DNA of 64,000 nt from Planctomycetaceae bacterium. GTDB taxonomy: Bacteria > Planctomycetota > UBA1135 > GCA-002686595. The position numbers were made by a program, and so were the translations under genes. The notes beneath the pieces are model-generated. The model was not told the origin of the DNA. It was given only the letters and a program-made list of their open reading frames with translations, and searched no databases. Positions within the stretch are counted from its first letter, which is position 1, and every line of letters begins with the position of its first letter. Positions 53,712 through 62,615 of the stretch are shown piece by piece. Location: the NCBI GenBank assembly GCA_011525785.1, contig WYBT01000039.1, forward strand, positions 186,001-250,000, read 5' to 3'.

Positions 53712-54092
53712 TCACTGCACGACGTTCATTTGCCCCGGCATCTGCGGCGGCGGCGCATTGGGGTTCTTCTTGAGCTCTTCCTTCCAGGCCAGCATGCGGG
53801 CTTTCGCCGCTGCGCTCTCGGCCTCGGGGATCTTTCCTGCGCGCTGCAGGAAGATCGAAAGGCTGGTGAACACGAACGGATCGTTGGGCGTGAGCTCGAT
53901 CACGCGTTGCAGAGTCGCAATGGCCTCGTCCTGCTTGCCGAGCTTGGACTGCGCCGTCGCCAGCGCGTGGATCACCTCGGCCCAGTCGGGCCGCTGCTCG
54001 AGCGCCAGGCGGTACTCCGCGATCGACTCCTCGAACTTCTGCTGTCCGAAGAGTTTCAACCCGTTCATGTAGTGCGTCTTCGCTTCGGCCAT
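53712..54092 (-). CDS. Small TPR protein
   Basis: The 126-residue protein has three TPR units: HYMNGLKLFGQQKFEESIAE, DWAEVIHALATAQSKLGKQ followed by DEAIATLQRVIEL, and DPFVFTSLSIFLQRAGKI. A Pro-rich tail (PNAPPPQMPGQM) ends it. Such proteins mediate protein interactions; the partner is unknown. It lies 73 bp downstream of the pirin gene on the same strand. Confidence 0.8.
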   Translation of the reverse strand: MAEAKTHYMNGLKLFGQQKFEESIAEYRLALEQRPDWAEVIHALATAQSKLGKQDEAIATLQRVIELTPNDPFVFTSLSIFLQRAGKIPEAESAAAKARMLAWKEELKKNPNAPPPQMPGQMNVVQ

Positions 54093-54165
54093 GGCGAGGA
54101 GAGGGTAGCAGCCCCCCGCCACGGCCGCGCTACGACTTCGATCGAACCTCGGGCGCGGTCGCGCG

Positions 54166-54960
54166 TCAGGCGAGGTCGAACAGCAGCGCTTCGAGCGGCT
54201 CGCTGGATTCGAGCACGAGGACGCCGGAATCGTCCGTGCTCGCGCCGTCACCGGCCGCGAGCGCAACGCCGTTGAGCTTCCCCGAGCCGGAAATCAACTG
54301 CAGCCACGCGCCGCGGCCGACTTCGAGCTCGTGCTCGACGCGCTCGCCGGCGCCGAGCTTCACGCGGAACACGCGGGCGTCCTGATGGATCGCGGCGCTG
54401 CCGTCGCGGCCGTCGGGCGAGATCACCAGCACCTTGCGCTGCGCCGCGAGCTCCTCGGTCGGCTTCCACTCGGTGTAGCTGGGCGCGAGCCCGCGCTGAT
54501 CGGGTTGGATCCAGATCTGCAGGAAGCGCAGCGGCTTGTCCGCCGCGGGATTGAACTCGCTGTGCGTGACGCCGCGGCCGGCGCTCATCAGTTGGATCTC
54601 GCCCGGGCGCAGCACGCGGCCGTTGCCCATGCTGTCCTTGTGCTCCAGCGCGCCCTCGAGCACGTAGGAGAAGATCTCCATGTCGCGGTGCGGGTGCGTC
54701 GGAAAGCCGGCGCCAGGCGCGACCTTGTCCTGGTTGATGACGCGCAGGCTGCGGAAGCCCATGTGCCGCGGGTCGTAGTACTCGGCGAAGCTGAAGGTGT
54801 GGCGGCTGTCGAGCCAACCGAGGTCGGCGCGCCCGCGCTCGAGCGACTTGCGAACGGTGATGCGCATGGTCTTGGAGCCTTGAGCTTGCTCGCGCGCGAG
54901 CCCCAGGCCGGCCAGGCCCGCGGTCGCGGCGACGTGGGTGAGGAAGGTTCTGCGTTGCAT
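54166..54960 (-). CDS. Pirin family protein (YhhW-like bicupin)
   Basis: The 264-residue protein has an N-terminal RRTFLTHVAATAGLAGLGL segment, a Tat-type signal with RR. The pirin cupin follows: SFAEYYDPRHMGF, FPTHPHRDMEIFSYVLEGAL with the metal-binding H-x-H, and SAGRGVTHSEFNP. Bacterial pirins of this kind can oxidise quercetin and possibly sense redox state. A cytoplasmic pirin is more usual, so the Tat signal is noteworthy. It is divergent from a LysR regulator with a 103-bp gap, so it is probably its target. Confidence 0.88.
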   Translation of the reverse strand: MQRRTFLTHVAATAGLAGLGLAREQAQGSKTMRITVRKSLERGRADLGWLDSRHTFSFAEYYDPRHMGFRSLRVINQDKVAPGAGFPTHPHRDMEIFSYVLEGALEHKDSMGNGRVLRPGEIQLMSAGRGVTHSEFNPAADKPLRFLQIWIQPDQRGLAPSYTEWKPTEELAAQRKVLVISPDGRDGSAAIHQDARVFRVKLGAGERVEHELEVGRGAWLQLISGSGKLNGVALAAGDGASTDDSGVLVLESSEPLEALLFDLA

Positions 54961-55063
54961 GACGTGAGGCCTCTCGAGGCGCGTGATTGTCGTCCCACCT
55001 CGCGCGCGGCGCCAATGCCGATCGCTCGACGCAGGTCATGCCCTGCGGTTATGAACTCCGCCC

Positions 55064-55966
55064 ATGGAGCTCGACCAACTGCGCTACTTCGTGGCCGCCG
55101 CCGAGGAGTCGAACTTCTCGCGCGCCGCCGAGCGCGTGCACGTCACGCAACCGGCGCTCAGCCGCCAGATCGCGCGCCTGGAGCGCGAGCTGCGCACGCC
55201 CTTGTTCGAGCGGGTGCGCCGGCGCGTGGAGCTCAACGACGCCGGCAAGTTCTTCCTCGAGCGCGCGCGCCGCATCCTGTGCGACGTCGAGACGAGCTCG
55301 CAGCAAGTGCGCGAGCAATTCGCCGGCGCGCCGCGCATCCTGCGCCTGGGACTGCTCGCGCCGTTCCTCGACGACCTCGTGGGGCCCGCGGTGCGCGAGC
55401 TGCGCAAACGCCACCCGCGCACCAAAGTCGACCTGTTCGAGCTGCGCCCGCGCGAGCAGCTCGACCGGCTCGCCGCCCGCGAGCTCGACGCGGCGCTGCT
55501 GGGCAACCTCGATCCGGCCGAACGCCTGCCGTTCACGGTCAAACGCCTCGCACGCCATCCGCTCGCAGCCGTGCTGCCCGCGGACCACGCACTCGCCGCC
55601 AGACGCTCGCTCGCGCTCGCGGAGCTGGCCGAGGAGCGCTTCGTGTCACTCTCGGACCTGCAGTTCCCCGGGCGACGCGCGCTGCTCCAGTCCGCGGCGC
55701 GCGCCGCCGGCTTCGACGCGGCGATCGCGCGCGAGGTCGAGTCCCTGGGCCTGCTCCTCGCCGCAGTCGCCGATGGCGAGGGCGTCGCGTTGCTCCCCCA
55801 CCACGCCCGCAAGCTGCCGCACTCAGGCTGCGTGTTCGTCGCCTTGCGCGCACCGACACCGCAAGCCGAGCTGTACCTCGTCTCGTCGCCGGGCGAGCCG
55901 CCCGAACAACTCGACACGCTGTGCGCGCTGCTCGCGGAACACGCGCGAGCGCTGTCGAACGCCTGA
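55064..55966 (+). CDS. LysR-family transcriptional regulator
   Basis: The 300-residue protein starts with the LysR helix-turn-helix (MELDQLRYFVAAAEESNFSRAAERVHVTQPALSRQI; motif residues 1-36). The periplasmic-binding-protein-like effector domain runs from about 95 to 290 (LRLGLLAPFLDD, VADGEGVALLPHHA). It is likely to control the divergent pirin gene and itself from the shared 103-bp promoter region. The inducer is unknown. Confidence 0.93.
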   Translation: MELDQLRYFVAAAEESNFSRAAERVHVTQPALSRQIARLERELRTPLFERVRRRVELNDAGKFFLERARRILCDVETSSQQVREQFAGAPRILRLGLLAPFLDDLVGPAVRELRKRHPRTKVDLFELRPREQLDRLAARELDAALLGNLDPAERLPFTVKRLARHPLAAVLPADHALAARRSLALAELAEERFVSLSDLQFPGRRALLQSAARAAGFDAAIAREVESLGLLLAAVADGEGVALLPHHARKLPHSGCVFVALRAPTPQAELYLVSSPGEPPEQLDTLCALLAEHARALSNA

Positions 55967-55977
55967 GCGCTGCGTGC

Positions 55978-57012
55978 TCAGGTCTGGCCGACCCACTCGG
56001 GCCGGGCGACCGCCTTCCAGCGCGCGCGGATCGCTTCGACTTGCTCGCGCGGGAGTGCGCCGGCGCGCAAGAGTTCGGAGTTCTGCGCCCAGCGCGTCGG
56101 CTTGGTGGTGCCGACGATCAGCACGCTCACGCCCGGCTGCGTCGCGGTGAAGCGCATGGCGACTCCGGCGGCGCCGTCCGGACCCGGGTCGTTGCGTCGC
56201 TCGCCGCTCGCGAAGTCGTACTTCAGCTCCGAGAGGCGTTTCCAGTACTCGACGTGGTAGTCGTTCGAGGGCTGCTCGTCGTAGCGCCACGCCGCGTTCG
56301 CGATCGGGCGCTTGGCGATCACGCCCATGCCCTTGGCGCGTGCGAGCGGGAGCGTGAGTTCGAGGCACTCCTGGTCGGCGATGTTGATCGAGGTCTGCAG
56401 CGAGTCGAAGCGCCCCGACTCGATGGCCCACTTGGCCGCGAGCGAATCGCCGCTGTAGCCGATGTAGCGCGTCTTGCCCTGCTTGCGAGCCAGTTCGAGG
56501 CCTTCGATGCACTCGCCCTTCTGCAGCTCGGCGAGCGAGCACGAGTGCAGCTGCACCAGGTCGATCACGTCGGTCTTCAGGCGCTTGAGGCTGCGCTCGA
56601 TCGACTGGAGCACGCCTTGCTTGCTCCAGTCCGGTCCCTGCTTGGGCGGCTCGGAGGTGTGGCCGCACTTGGTGAACAGGAAGAACTCCTTGCGGCGGTG
56701 CGCGATGGCGTTGCCGATGAGCACTTCGGATTCGCGGTAGCACTCGGCCGTGTCGACCACGTTGAGCCCGCCATCCAGCGCCGCGCCGAGCAGCTTGTCG
56801 ACCGTGGCGGCCTCGGCCTGTTCGTAGCCGATCTCGGCCCCGCCGAAACCGAGGATGGCCACCTGCATGTCGGTCTTGCCGAAGCGCCGCCGCTCGAGAC
56901 CCGAGCTCGAGGCCGATGCCTGCGTCGACTCTTCGCTCTGCGACAGGCACGCGGCCGCACCCACCACGCTCAAACCACACAAGAATTCACGTCTCGTCGC
57001 GCCGCGCTTCAT
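55978..57012 (-). CDS. Tat-exported aldo/keto reductase
   Basis: The 344-residue protein has a twin-arginine signal (TRREFLCGLSVVGAAACL, residues 6-23). The TIM-barrel reductase shows the catalytic tetrad: Asp and Tyr in VVDTAECYRESE, Lys in FLFTKCG and His in VQLHSC. The NADPH-binding C-terminal loop is present (PGVSVLIVGTTKP). It belongs to the AKR group frequent as lipoprotein or Tat enzymes in Planctomycetota; Cys22 may also serve as a lipidation site. It converges on the LysR gene with an 11-bp gap. Substrate unknown. Confidence 0.88.
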   Translation of the reverse strand: MKRGATRREFLCGLSVVGAAACLSQSEESTQASASSSGLERRRFGKTDMQVAILGFGGAEIGYEQAEAATVDKLLGAALDGGLNVVDTAECYRESEVLIGNAIAHRRKEFFLFTKCGHTSEPPKQGPDWSKQGVLQSIERSLKRLKTDVIDLVQLHSCSLAELQKGECIEGLELARKQGKTRYIGYSGDSLAAKWAIESGRFDSLQTSINIADQECLELTLPLARAKGMGVIAKRPIANAAWRYDEQPSNDYHVEYWKRLSELKYDFASGERRNDPGPDGAAGVAMRFTATQPGVSVLIVGTTKPTRWAQNSELLRAGALPREQVEAIRARWKAVARPEWVGQT

Positions 57013-57381
57013 GTCGAAGGGACTCCGCTAGGAAGGAACTGCTTTCGCTCGAGCGCCAACCATAGCGGCCACGCTCGAAAGTGCGTCGCGCGGTTCGACG
57101 TTCCGGGCGGCTCGCGACGCCACGCATGGCGCTGCGGCTTCTGTGCGTGCTGGAGTCCGGCACTCACGGCCAAGGTGGTCCGGAGTTCGCTCACTTGGCC
57201 TTTCGACGCGCTCCAACACCGCGGAGTGCTCGTGGTCGACCGCGGGGCGCGGCGCAGCGCAACGCTCGGCGACACGCAGCGTGGTTGTGCGGCGCCGCAG
57301 GATCACAAAGCGCGCAGGCCGGCCCCGAGGCGCAAACCTCTGGGACCGGCCCGCGTGAGAAGGCGATCGACGCGCGTCAGC
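57013..57381. other. 369-bp gap between the aldo/keto reductase and PEP carboxykinase genes
   Basis: It contains the PEPCK terminator at 57317-57351 and presumably the reductase promoter. Short open frames on both strands have no recognisable products; I see nothing else. Confidence 0.5.
57317..57351 (-). terminator. Terminator hairpin downstream of pckA
   Basis: GCCGGCCCCGAGG pairs with CCTCTGGGACCGGC (one bulge) around a CGCAAA loop, about 30 bp past the PEPCK stop on the minus strand. The T-tract is poor. Confidence 0.55.
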
Positions 57382-59058
57382 TCACATGCCCGGCTTGATG
57401 CCGAGCTTGGCGAAACCCTTGGCTTCGAAGTTCTTGCGGAACATGTCGCGCAAGTTCGTCGCGGCGGCGTCGTAGGCGGCCTTGTCCGCCCAGGTGTTGC
57501 GCGGGTTGAGCACTTCGCTCGGCACGCCCGGGCAGGACTTGGGCATCTTGAGGTTGAAGGTCGGGTGCAGCTCGCACTCGACGCCGTCGAGCTTGCCTTC
57601 GAGCGCCGCGTTCAGCAGCGCGCGCGTGTACTTGATCGACATGCGCTTGCCGACGCCGAACGGACCGCCGCTCCAGCCCGTGTTGAGCAGGATGCAGCGC
57701 GCCTTGTGCTTGCCCATCTTCTCGGCCAGCAGCTTGGCGTAGACCGGCGGCTTGTGGCTCATGAACGGCGCGCCGAAGCAGGCGCTGAAGGCCGCCTTGG
57801 GCTCGGTCACGCCCATCTCCGTGCCGGCCAGCTTCGCGGTGAAGCCCGACACGAAGTGGTACATGACTTGGTCGGCGTCGAGGATCGCCACTGGCGGCAG
57901 CACGCCGAAGGCGTCGGCCGTCAGCAGCACGATCGTCTCGGGGTGCGGACCGCGCGCGTCCGGCATCACGTTCGGGTTGGCGCTCAGCGGGTAGCTGAAG
58001 CGCGTGTTCTCGGTGATGGACTTGTCGGTGAGATCCAGCTCCTGCGGATCGCACTCCTCCATCTTCTTGCCCTTGAGCGGCGGGACGTTCTCGATGATCG
58101 TGCCCGGCTTGGAGAGCGCCGCGGCGATCACCGGCTCGGCTTCCTTGCTGAGGTCGATCAGCTTGGCGTAGCAGCCGTCCTCGAGGTTGCACAGGCCGTT
58201 GTCGCTCCAGATCGTCTCGTCGTCGCCGATCAGGCGGCGCTCGGGATCAGCTGAGAGCGTGGTCTTGCCCGTACCCGAAAGGCCGAACAGGATCGCGCCG
58301 TCGCCGCGCGGGCCGACGTTGGCCGAGCAGTGCATCGACAGGCGGCCTTCGAGCGGCAGCAGGAAGTTGCCGACGGTGAAGATCGTCTTCTTCACCACGC
58401 CGCAGTAGTCCATGCGGCCCGCGACGAGGCAGACCTTGTTGCGGATGTCGATGATGACGGCGCACTCGGCGCGCGTGCCGTCGCGCTCGGGGATGCACAC
58501 GAAGGACGGGGCGTTGAGCATCGTCCAGCGGCGCGCGGCGACGTCCTTCACGCCCTTCAAGTCCTTGGGGAACATGTTGTGCGCGAACATCGCGTGCACC
58601 GCGTACTCGCCGACGAAGCGGTAGGGCACCGCGAAGTCGGGGTCCGCGCCCATGAAGACGTCCTTGACGTACAGGTGGCCGCCCTTGGCGTTGAGGTGCT
58701 CCACCACGCGCTTGAGCAACGCCTGGAACTTGTCGGGGTCGAAGGCCTGGACGTCGTCCTTCCACCAGATCTGGTCGGCGACTTCGGGCCACTTGACCGC
58801 GTAGGTGTCCTTGACGCGGCGGCCCGTGCAGTCCGGGTCGGTGTAGTACACCAGCGGCCCCTTGATCCCGAGCTTGGTCGGGTAGCACTTGCGCTCGTTC
58901 GACGGGCCGTCCTTGCGGACGCGGCCCCGGTCGTTGGCGATGGCCTCGTGGAAGAGCTCTTCCTTGGTGAGGTTGTACTTGTAGGTGCAGTTCTTCAGCC
59001 CGAGGAGGCGCTGGAGCTCGGCCGCGTAGTCGGCCTGCGGGGTGCTGGTCGTGGTCAT
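57382..59058 (-). CDS. pckA: Phosphoenolpyruvate carboxykinase (ATP)
   Basis: The 558-residue protein is a full PckA, slightly longer than the usual 530-540. The ATP-binding P-loop is GLSGTGKTTLS, followed by LIGDDETIWSDNG (kinase-2/metal motif with Asp pair) and NENTRFSYPL-type substrate loop ENTRFSYPL. The Arg/Lys region in RWTMLNAPS and KKTIFTVGNFLLP is also conserved. It interconverts oxaloacetate + ATP and PEP + CO2 + ADP at the start of gluconeogenesis. Monocistronic; no allosteric or regulatory RNA features are visible upstream. Confidence 0.95.
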   Translation of the reverse strand: MTTTSTPQADYAAELQRLLGLKNCTYKYNLTKEELFHEAIANDRGRVRKDGPSNERKCYPTKLGIKGPLVYYTDPDCTGRRVKDTYAVKWPEVADQIWWKDDVQAFDPDKFQALLKRVVEHLNAKGGHLYVKDVFMGADPDFAVPYRFVGEYAVHAMFAHNMFPKDLKGVKDVAARRWTMLNAPSFVCIPERDGTRAECAVIIDIRNKVCLVAGRMDYCGVVKKTIFTVGNFLLPLEGRLSMHCSANVGPRGDGAILFGLSGTGKTTLSADPERRLIGDDETIWSDNGLCNLEDGCYAKLIDLSKEAEPVIAAALSKPGTIIENVPPLKGKKMEECDPQELDLTDKSITENTRFSYPLSANPNVMPDARGPHPETIVLLTADAFGVLPPVAILDADQVMYHFVSGFTAKLAGTEMGVTEPKAAFSACFGAPFMSHKPPVYAKLLAEKMGKHKARCILLNTGWSGGPFGVGKRMSIKYTRALLNAALEGKLDGVECELHPTFNLKMPKSCPGVPSEVLNPRNTWADKAAYDAAATNLRDMFRKNFEAKGFAKLGIKPGM

Positions 59059-59377
59059 GGCGTTGGGGTGCGTCCCGCCGGCGCGAAAGGAGGCTTCCGC
59101 GCGACTTGGGCGGCCGGACGCGAGCCCATCAGGCTACCTCGCTTGCGCCGAATCGGACAGGCCCGCCGGGCGCGCCCGCGCCGTCCCCGGGGAGAGAGAG
59201 AATCCTCGCGATCTTCATGTGAGTTTGGCGCGCACTTCAGCGCCTTGGCCGACATTGACGATGGCGGGCGGCAATCGCCGCCGCTGGCGCAGCCCGAGCC
59301 CCGGGTAACGCCGGAAAACCCTCATCCGCGGCGCGATCGCGAGTCGTAGTTCCTGGCAGCGCCAGACCACCGTCGTC
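59059..59377. other. 319-bp divergent gap between pckA and the zinc-ribbon gene
   Basis: It should contain both promoters. A purine-rich GGGGAGAGAGAGAAT tract lies at about 59200. No convincing -35/-10, riboswitch or hairpin was recognised. Confidence 0.4.
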
Positions 59378-59596
59378 ATGCAAGCCCAAACTCCCGTTCA
59401 AGTCGAGCACGCCTGCCCGCGCTGCTACGAGACCCTCCGCGTCGCCCAAGCCGGTGACGATCCGCACCGCGCCATCCTGCTGGCCTGCCCGGAGCCCTAC
59501 TGCGACTACGTGCTCGTGCTCACCGAGAGCGAGAGCTTCTCCGCGCGCAAGTGGAGCTGGCCGGACATGTTCCGCTTCACGCGCGCCGCGGGCTGA
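59378..59596 (+). CDS. Small zinc-ribbon-like protein
   Basis: The 72-residue protein has CPRCYETL near residue 13 and ACPEPYCDYVL near 36, which gives a C-x2-C and C-x4-C set typical of small zinc ribbons. The tail KWSWPDMFRF is hydrophobic. Codon use has the high third-position GC of neighbouring genes. No homologous family was recognised. It may be a regulatory or nucleic-acid-binding protein. Confidence 0.55.
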   Translation: MQAQTPVQVEHACPRCYETLRVAQAGDDPHRAILLACPEPYCDYVLVLTESESFSARKWSWPDMFRFTRAAG

Positions 59597-59626
59597 GCGA
59601 CAGCGGCCGGCGCAGGGCCCCGCGGT

Positions 59627-60610
59627 TCAGCGCGGGCTGGCGGCGCCGCGGCCGGAGTACCAGGCGACCGTCCGCGCGAGGCCTTCGCGCCAGCCGACGG
59701 TCGGTGCATAGCCCAACAGCTCGCGGGCGCGCTCGAGCGAGGCCAGCGAGTCGCGCACGTCCCCTTCGCGGGCGGGGGCGTACTGCGGTTCGAGGTGGCT
59801 GCCCAGCTGCTGGGCGATGGCCCGGTAGAGCTGGTTGACGGTGATGGCCACTCCGCCGCCGACGTTGATGACGCTGCCGGGCGGAATGTCGCGCTCCATG
59901 GCGGCCAGATTCGCCGCGACCACGTTGTCCACGTAGGTGAAGTCGCGGGTCTGCTCGCCGTCGCCGAAGATCGTCGGGCGCCGACCGTCCAGCAGCGCGC
60001 GCACGAAGATCGCGATCACGCCGGTGTACGGGCTGTCGTCGAGCTGGCGGGGCCCGAAGACGTTGAAGTAGCGCAGGGAGACGGTGCGGATCCCGTGCAG
60101 CGCGCCCCAGATGGCGAGCATGTGCTCGGCCGCCACCTTGCCCCCCGCGTAGGGCGACTTCGGACTGGGGGGCATGCTCTCGACCTTGGGGAGTTCGAGC
60201 GTGTCGCCATAGGCGGCCGACGAGGCCGCGAACACGACGCGCGGGACTCCGTGGCGGCGCGCTCCCTCGAGCACGTTGAGCGTGCCCAGGGCGTTGACCT
60301 GGTAGGAGCGCGCCGGCTTGGCGACGCTCTGCGGCACCGAGACCTGCGCGGCCTCGTGGAACACGCCGGCGACGCCTTCGCAGGCGCGCGCCACCGCCTC
60401 GGCATCGGCCAAGTCGCCGACCACCAGCTCGATCGGGCAGTCCGGGCCCTCGAGCGGCGCACCGGCCGCGGCGCAGGCGGCGGCGAGGTTGGCGCGCCGT
60501 CCGGACGAGAGGTCGTCGAAGACCCGCACGCGGTCGCCTCGGGCGATCAGGGCCGAAGCGATGTGGGAGCCGATGAAGCCGGCGCCGCCGGTGACGAGGT
60601 AGCTGGGCAT
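59627..60610 (-). CDS. NAD-dependent sugar epimerase (UDP-glucose 4-epimerase-like)
   Basis: The 327-residue extended SDR protein has the NAD motif GGAGFIGSHIA at the start, FHEAAQVSVPQS, catalytic Ser in ASSAAYGD and the Y-x3-K pair in SPYAGGKVAAEH. RYFNVFGPRQ is the substrate-binding motif of UDP-hexose 4-epimerases, including WbpP-type GlcNAc epimerases. It supplies nucleotide sugars for surface polysaccharides; the exact sugar is not determinable. Gene order gives no cluster context: it converges on the zinc-ribbon gene with a 30-bp gap. Confidence 0.88.
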   Translation of the reverse strand: MPSYLVTGGAGFIGSHIASALIARGDRVRVFDDLSSGRRANLAAACAAAGAPLEGPDCPIELVVGDLADAEAVARACEGVAGVFHEAAQVSVPQSVAKPARSYQVNALGTLNVLEGARRHGVPRVVFAASSAAYGDTLELPKVESMPPSPKSPYAGGKVAAEHMLAIWGALHGIRTVSLRYFNVFGPRQLDDSPYTGVIAIFVRALLDGRRPTIFGDGEQTRDFTYVDNVVAANLAAMERDIPPGSVINVGGGVAITVNQLYRAIAQQLGSHLEPQYAPAREGDVRDSLASLERARELLGYAPTVGWREGLARTVAWYSGRGAASPR

Positions 60611-60846
60611 GGGACGTGACCCGCCAGGGCGCGGGCGGGCCGCATGCTATCGGCTGCACGAAAAGACAATCCGCACCCCGCGTCGAGACGACTTGGCTGC
60701 GCTGGGCGGGGCGCGGGCCGAGCCAAGGACCCGGGATCTCGGTCGCAACAGCGCGTGGCGGCGCGGGTTGCGGTCCTCAGGCTGGCCCCCGGACGCGGAC
60801 CGTCGGTGTGGACCAGGGAGGCGCCGCGCGACGTGGAGGTCCGCCG

Positions 60847-60884
60847 AAAACACAAGCCCGCTGGTTTTGAGGCCAGCGGGCTTG
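60847..60884 (-). terminator. Strong intrinsic terminator, minus strand
   Basis: CAAGCCCGCTGG (60853-60864) and its perfect complement (60873-60884) form a 12-bp stem with an 8-nt loop; on the minus strand TGTTTT follows. It is about 450 bp from the permease stop, so it may end a separate transcript. Confidence 0.85.
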
Positions 60885-61145
60885 CGGCATCGAGAAGAGT
60901 TAGGATCCCCAGCGCAGCCTTGAAGGCTGCCGCGCGGTCAGCCACGTGCTTCAGGCAACCGAACGGTGGAATTCGCTCATTTTTGAGCTGGGTTGGGAGC
61001 GGAGCGCGTGCGCAGCCGCACATCGGACAGGGCTCGCCGTCAGCTCGTGTGCGGAAACGCCCCGCGGTCGTTCCGAGCCGGCGCGGCCGCCCGGACCCAC
61101 CCCACGCGCCCTGTGGGCGACAGCCCGAGGCTCTGACGAAACGGC

Positions 61146-61169
61146 GCGGGCCCGCGCGATGGCGGGCCC
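61146..61169 (-). terminator. GC-rich hairpin downstream of the ABC permease
   Basis: CGGGCCCGC (61146-61154) pairs with GCGGGCCCG (61161-61169) with a 6-nt loop; on the minus strand GCGCCGTTTCG follows. It is a probable weak terminator for the transporter operon. Confidence 0.55.
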
Positions 61170-61331
61170 GTCCGGGAGTTGCTCAGCAGCAGTCGTCAGT
61201 TCGAAGCGTTCAGGAGTCTCTTCAGCCCGTCGCGCGCAGGTCAGGAGTTCCGCTCGCGACGTCCTTCAAGGCCGATCGGCCGCGGCGACCGAACGCGCGA
61301 ATGCGAACTCCTCTGCCGAGCGCCGGCGGAG

Positions 61332-62615
61332 CTACTCGTTGCGCAGGGCCGCGATCGGGTCGAGCTGCGCGGCGCGTCGAGCGGGGTAGATGCCGGAGAC
61401 CACGGCCACTGCGGCGGAGATCCCCAGCGAAGCCGCGATGAACTGCGGCTCGACCAGCGCGGTCCAGCCGGTGAAGCGCACCAGGAGCTCGATCACGCCG
61501 AGCCCGAACAGGCAGCCGATCAGTCCGCCGACGAGTCCGATGACCGCGGTCTCGATCAGGAACTGCAGCACCACATCGCGCCGCGTGGCGCCCAGCGCGC
61601 GGCGCACGCCGATCTCGCGCGTCCGCTCGGTGATCGTGGCCAGCATGATGTTCGCGATCCCGATGCCGCCGACCACCAGCGAGATGGCCGCGATGAGCAC
61701 CATCACGATGTTGAAGACCGCTTGAGTCTTCTCGCTCTGCTGGAGCAGCTCGAGCGGGATCACGATCTCCCAGTCGCGGCGCTTGTGCAGGTTCGAGAGG
61801 ATCGAGGACAGGATGCGCGAGGTCGGGAAGACCAGCTCGGACGTCTTGGCGATCACGATCAGCTGATCGAGTTCGACGATCGACTTTTCGCTCTGACCGG
61901 CGCGCTCGACCACCGAGAGCGTCCCGAAGGTCCGCATCGAGGTCGAGTACGGGATGTAGATCTCCTGCGCGCGGTCGTCGATGGCCAGCGCCTTGCGCGT
62001 GTGGCTCTGGAAGCGCGCGTCCTCGAGCACGCCCACGACCTCGAACGAGAACGACTGGATCGAGAGCGTCATGCCCAGCGGGTCGCGCAGCACGCCCAGC
62101 TCGCGCAGCAGGCTCGAGCGGATCACGCACACATGCGCGGCGGTGCGCTCGTCGAGCTCGCTCAGCGGCCGGCCGCGCCCGACGGTCATCCCGAACAGTG
62201 CCATGTGCTCGGGCAGCACGCCCAGCACCGAGCCCTCGACGCGGCTCGAGCCGTACCACACGCGCTTCTTGGTGACGTTGACCGGCAGCACGCGCTCGAC
62301 GCTCGAGCAGGTCTCTTCGATCAAGCCGCGGTCGCGGAACGTCAGGCCGTAGCGCTCGGCCCAGCTCTCGCCTTCGTCGCCCTTCTTCTCCTGCGGCGGG
62401 CGGATCGAGTTCACGATGATGTTGCGCACGCCCAGCTCGCCGATGCTGGCCAGGATCTGGTGGCGCGCGCCGGCGCCCACCGAGAGCATCGCGATCACCG
62501 ATCCGACGCCGAAGATCATCCCCAGCATCGTCAAGAGCGAGCGCAGCTTGTTGCGCAGCAGGTTGTGCAGGCCGAGGACGACGATCTCGGCCACGAATCC
62601 GAGCCAGGCGCCCAT
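61332..62615 (-). CDS. MacB/FtsX-type ABC transporter permease
   Basis: The 427-residue protein has the MacB layout: an N-terminal transmembrane helix (LLTMLGMIFGVGSVIAMLSVG), a large extracytoplasmic domain (about 50-290) and a C-terminal FtsX domain with three helices. This includes VGGIGIANIMLATITERTREIGVRRALGA and the closing GIYPARRAAQLDPIAALR. It shares one base with the stop of the ATPase gene (TGATG), so translation is coupled. With the ATPase and adaptor it forms a tripartite exporter, likely for a peptide, lipid or toxic compound. Confidence 0.93.
   Translation of the reverse strand: MGAWLGFVAEIVVLGLHNLLRNKLRSLLTMLGMIFGVGSVIAMLSVGAGARHQILASIGELGVRNIIVNSIRPPQEKKGDEGESWAERYGLTFRDRGLIEETCSSVERVLPVNVTKKRVWYGSSRVEGSVLGVLPEHMALFGMTVGRGRPLSELDERTAAHVCVIRSSLLRELGVLRDPLGMTLSIQSFSFEVVGVLEDARFQSHTRKALAIDDRAQEIYIPYSTSMRTFGTLSVVERAGQSEKSIVELDQLIVIAKTSELVFPTSRILSSILSNLHKRRDWEIVIPLELLQQSEKTQAVFNIVMVLIAAISLVVGGIGIANIMLATITERTREIGVRRALGATRRDVVLQFLIETAVIGLVGGLIGCLFGLGVIELLVRFTGWTALVEPQFIAASLGISAAVAVVSGIYPARRAAQLDPIAALRNE

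Larger units (their letters stand above)
60611..61331. other. 721-bp gap with several hairpins; no gene assigned
   Basis: The gap separates the epimerase and ABC permease genes, both on the minus strand. Starting from the permease it contains the hairpins at 61146-61169, a GCAGCC-loop-GGCTGC stem near 60915-60935 and the strong terminator at 60847-60884. Short frames on both strands give no recognisable proteins. A non-coding RNA ending at the strong terminator is possible. Confidence 0.4.

Noticed and set aside
54331..58254. 1307-residue plus-strand frame across pirin, LysR, reductase and PEPCK
   Set aside because: It crosses several well-supported genes on both strands and contains no domain.
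60547..61023. Minus-strand open frame beginning MCGCARAPLPTQL
   Set aside because: It runs through the strong terminator hairpin and into the epimerase promoter region, with no domain or ribosome-binding site.
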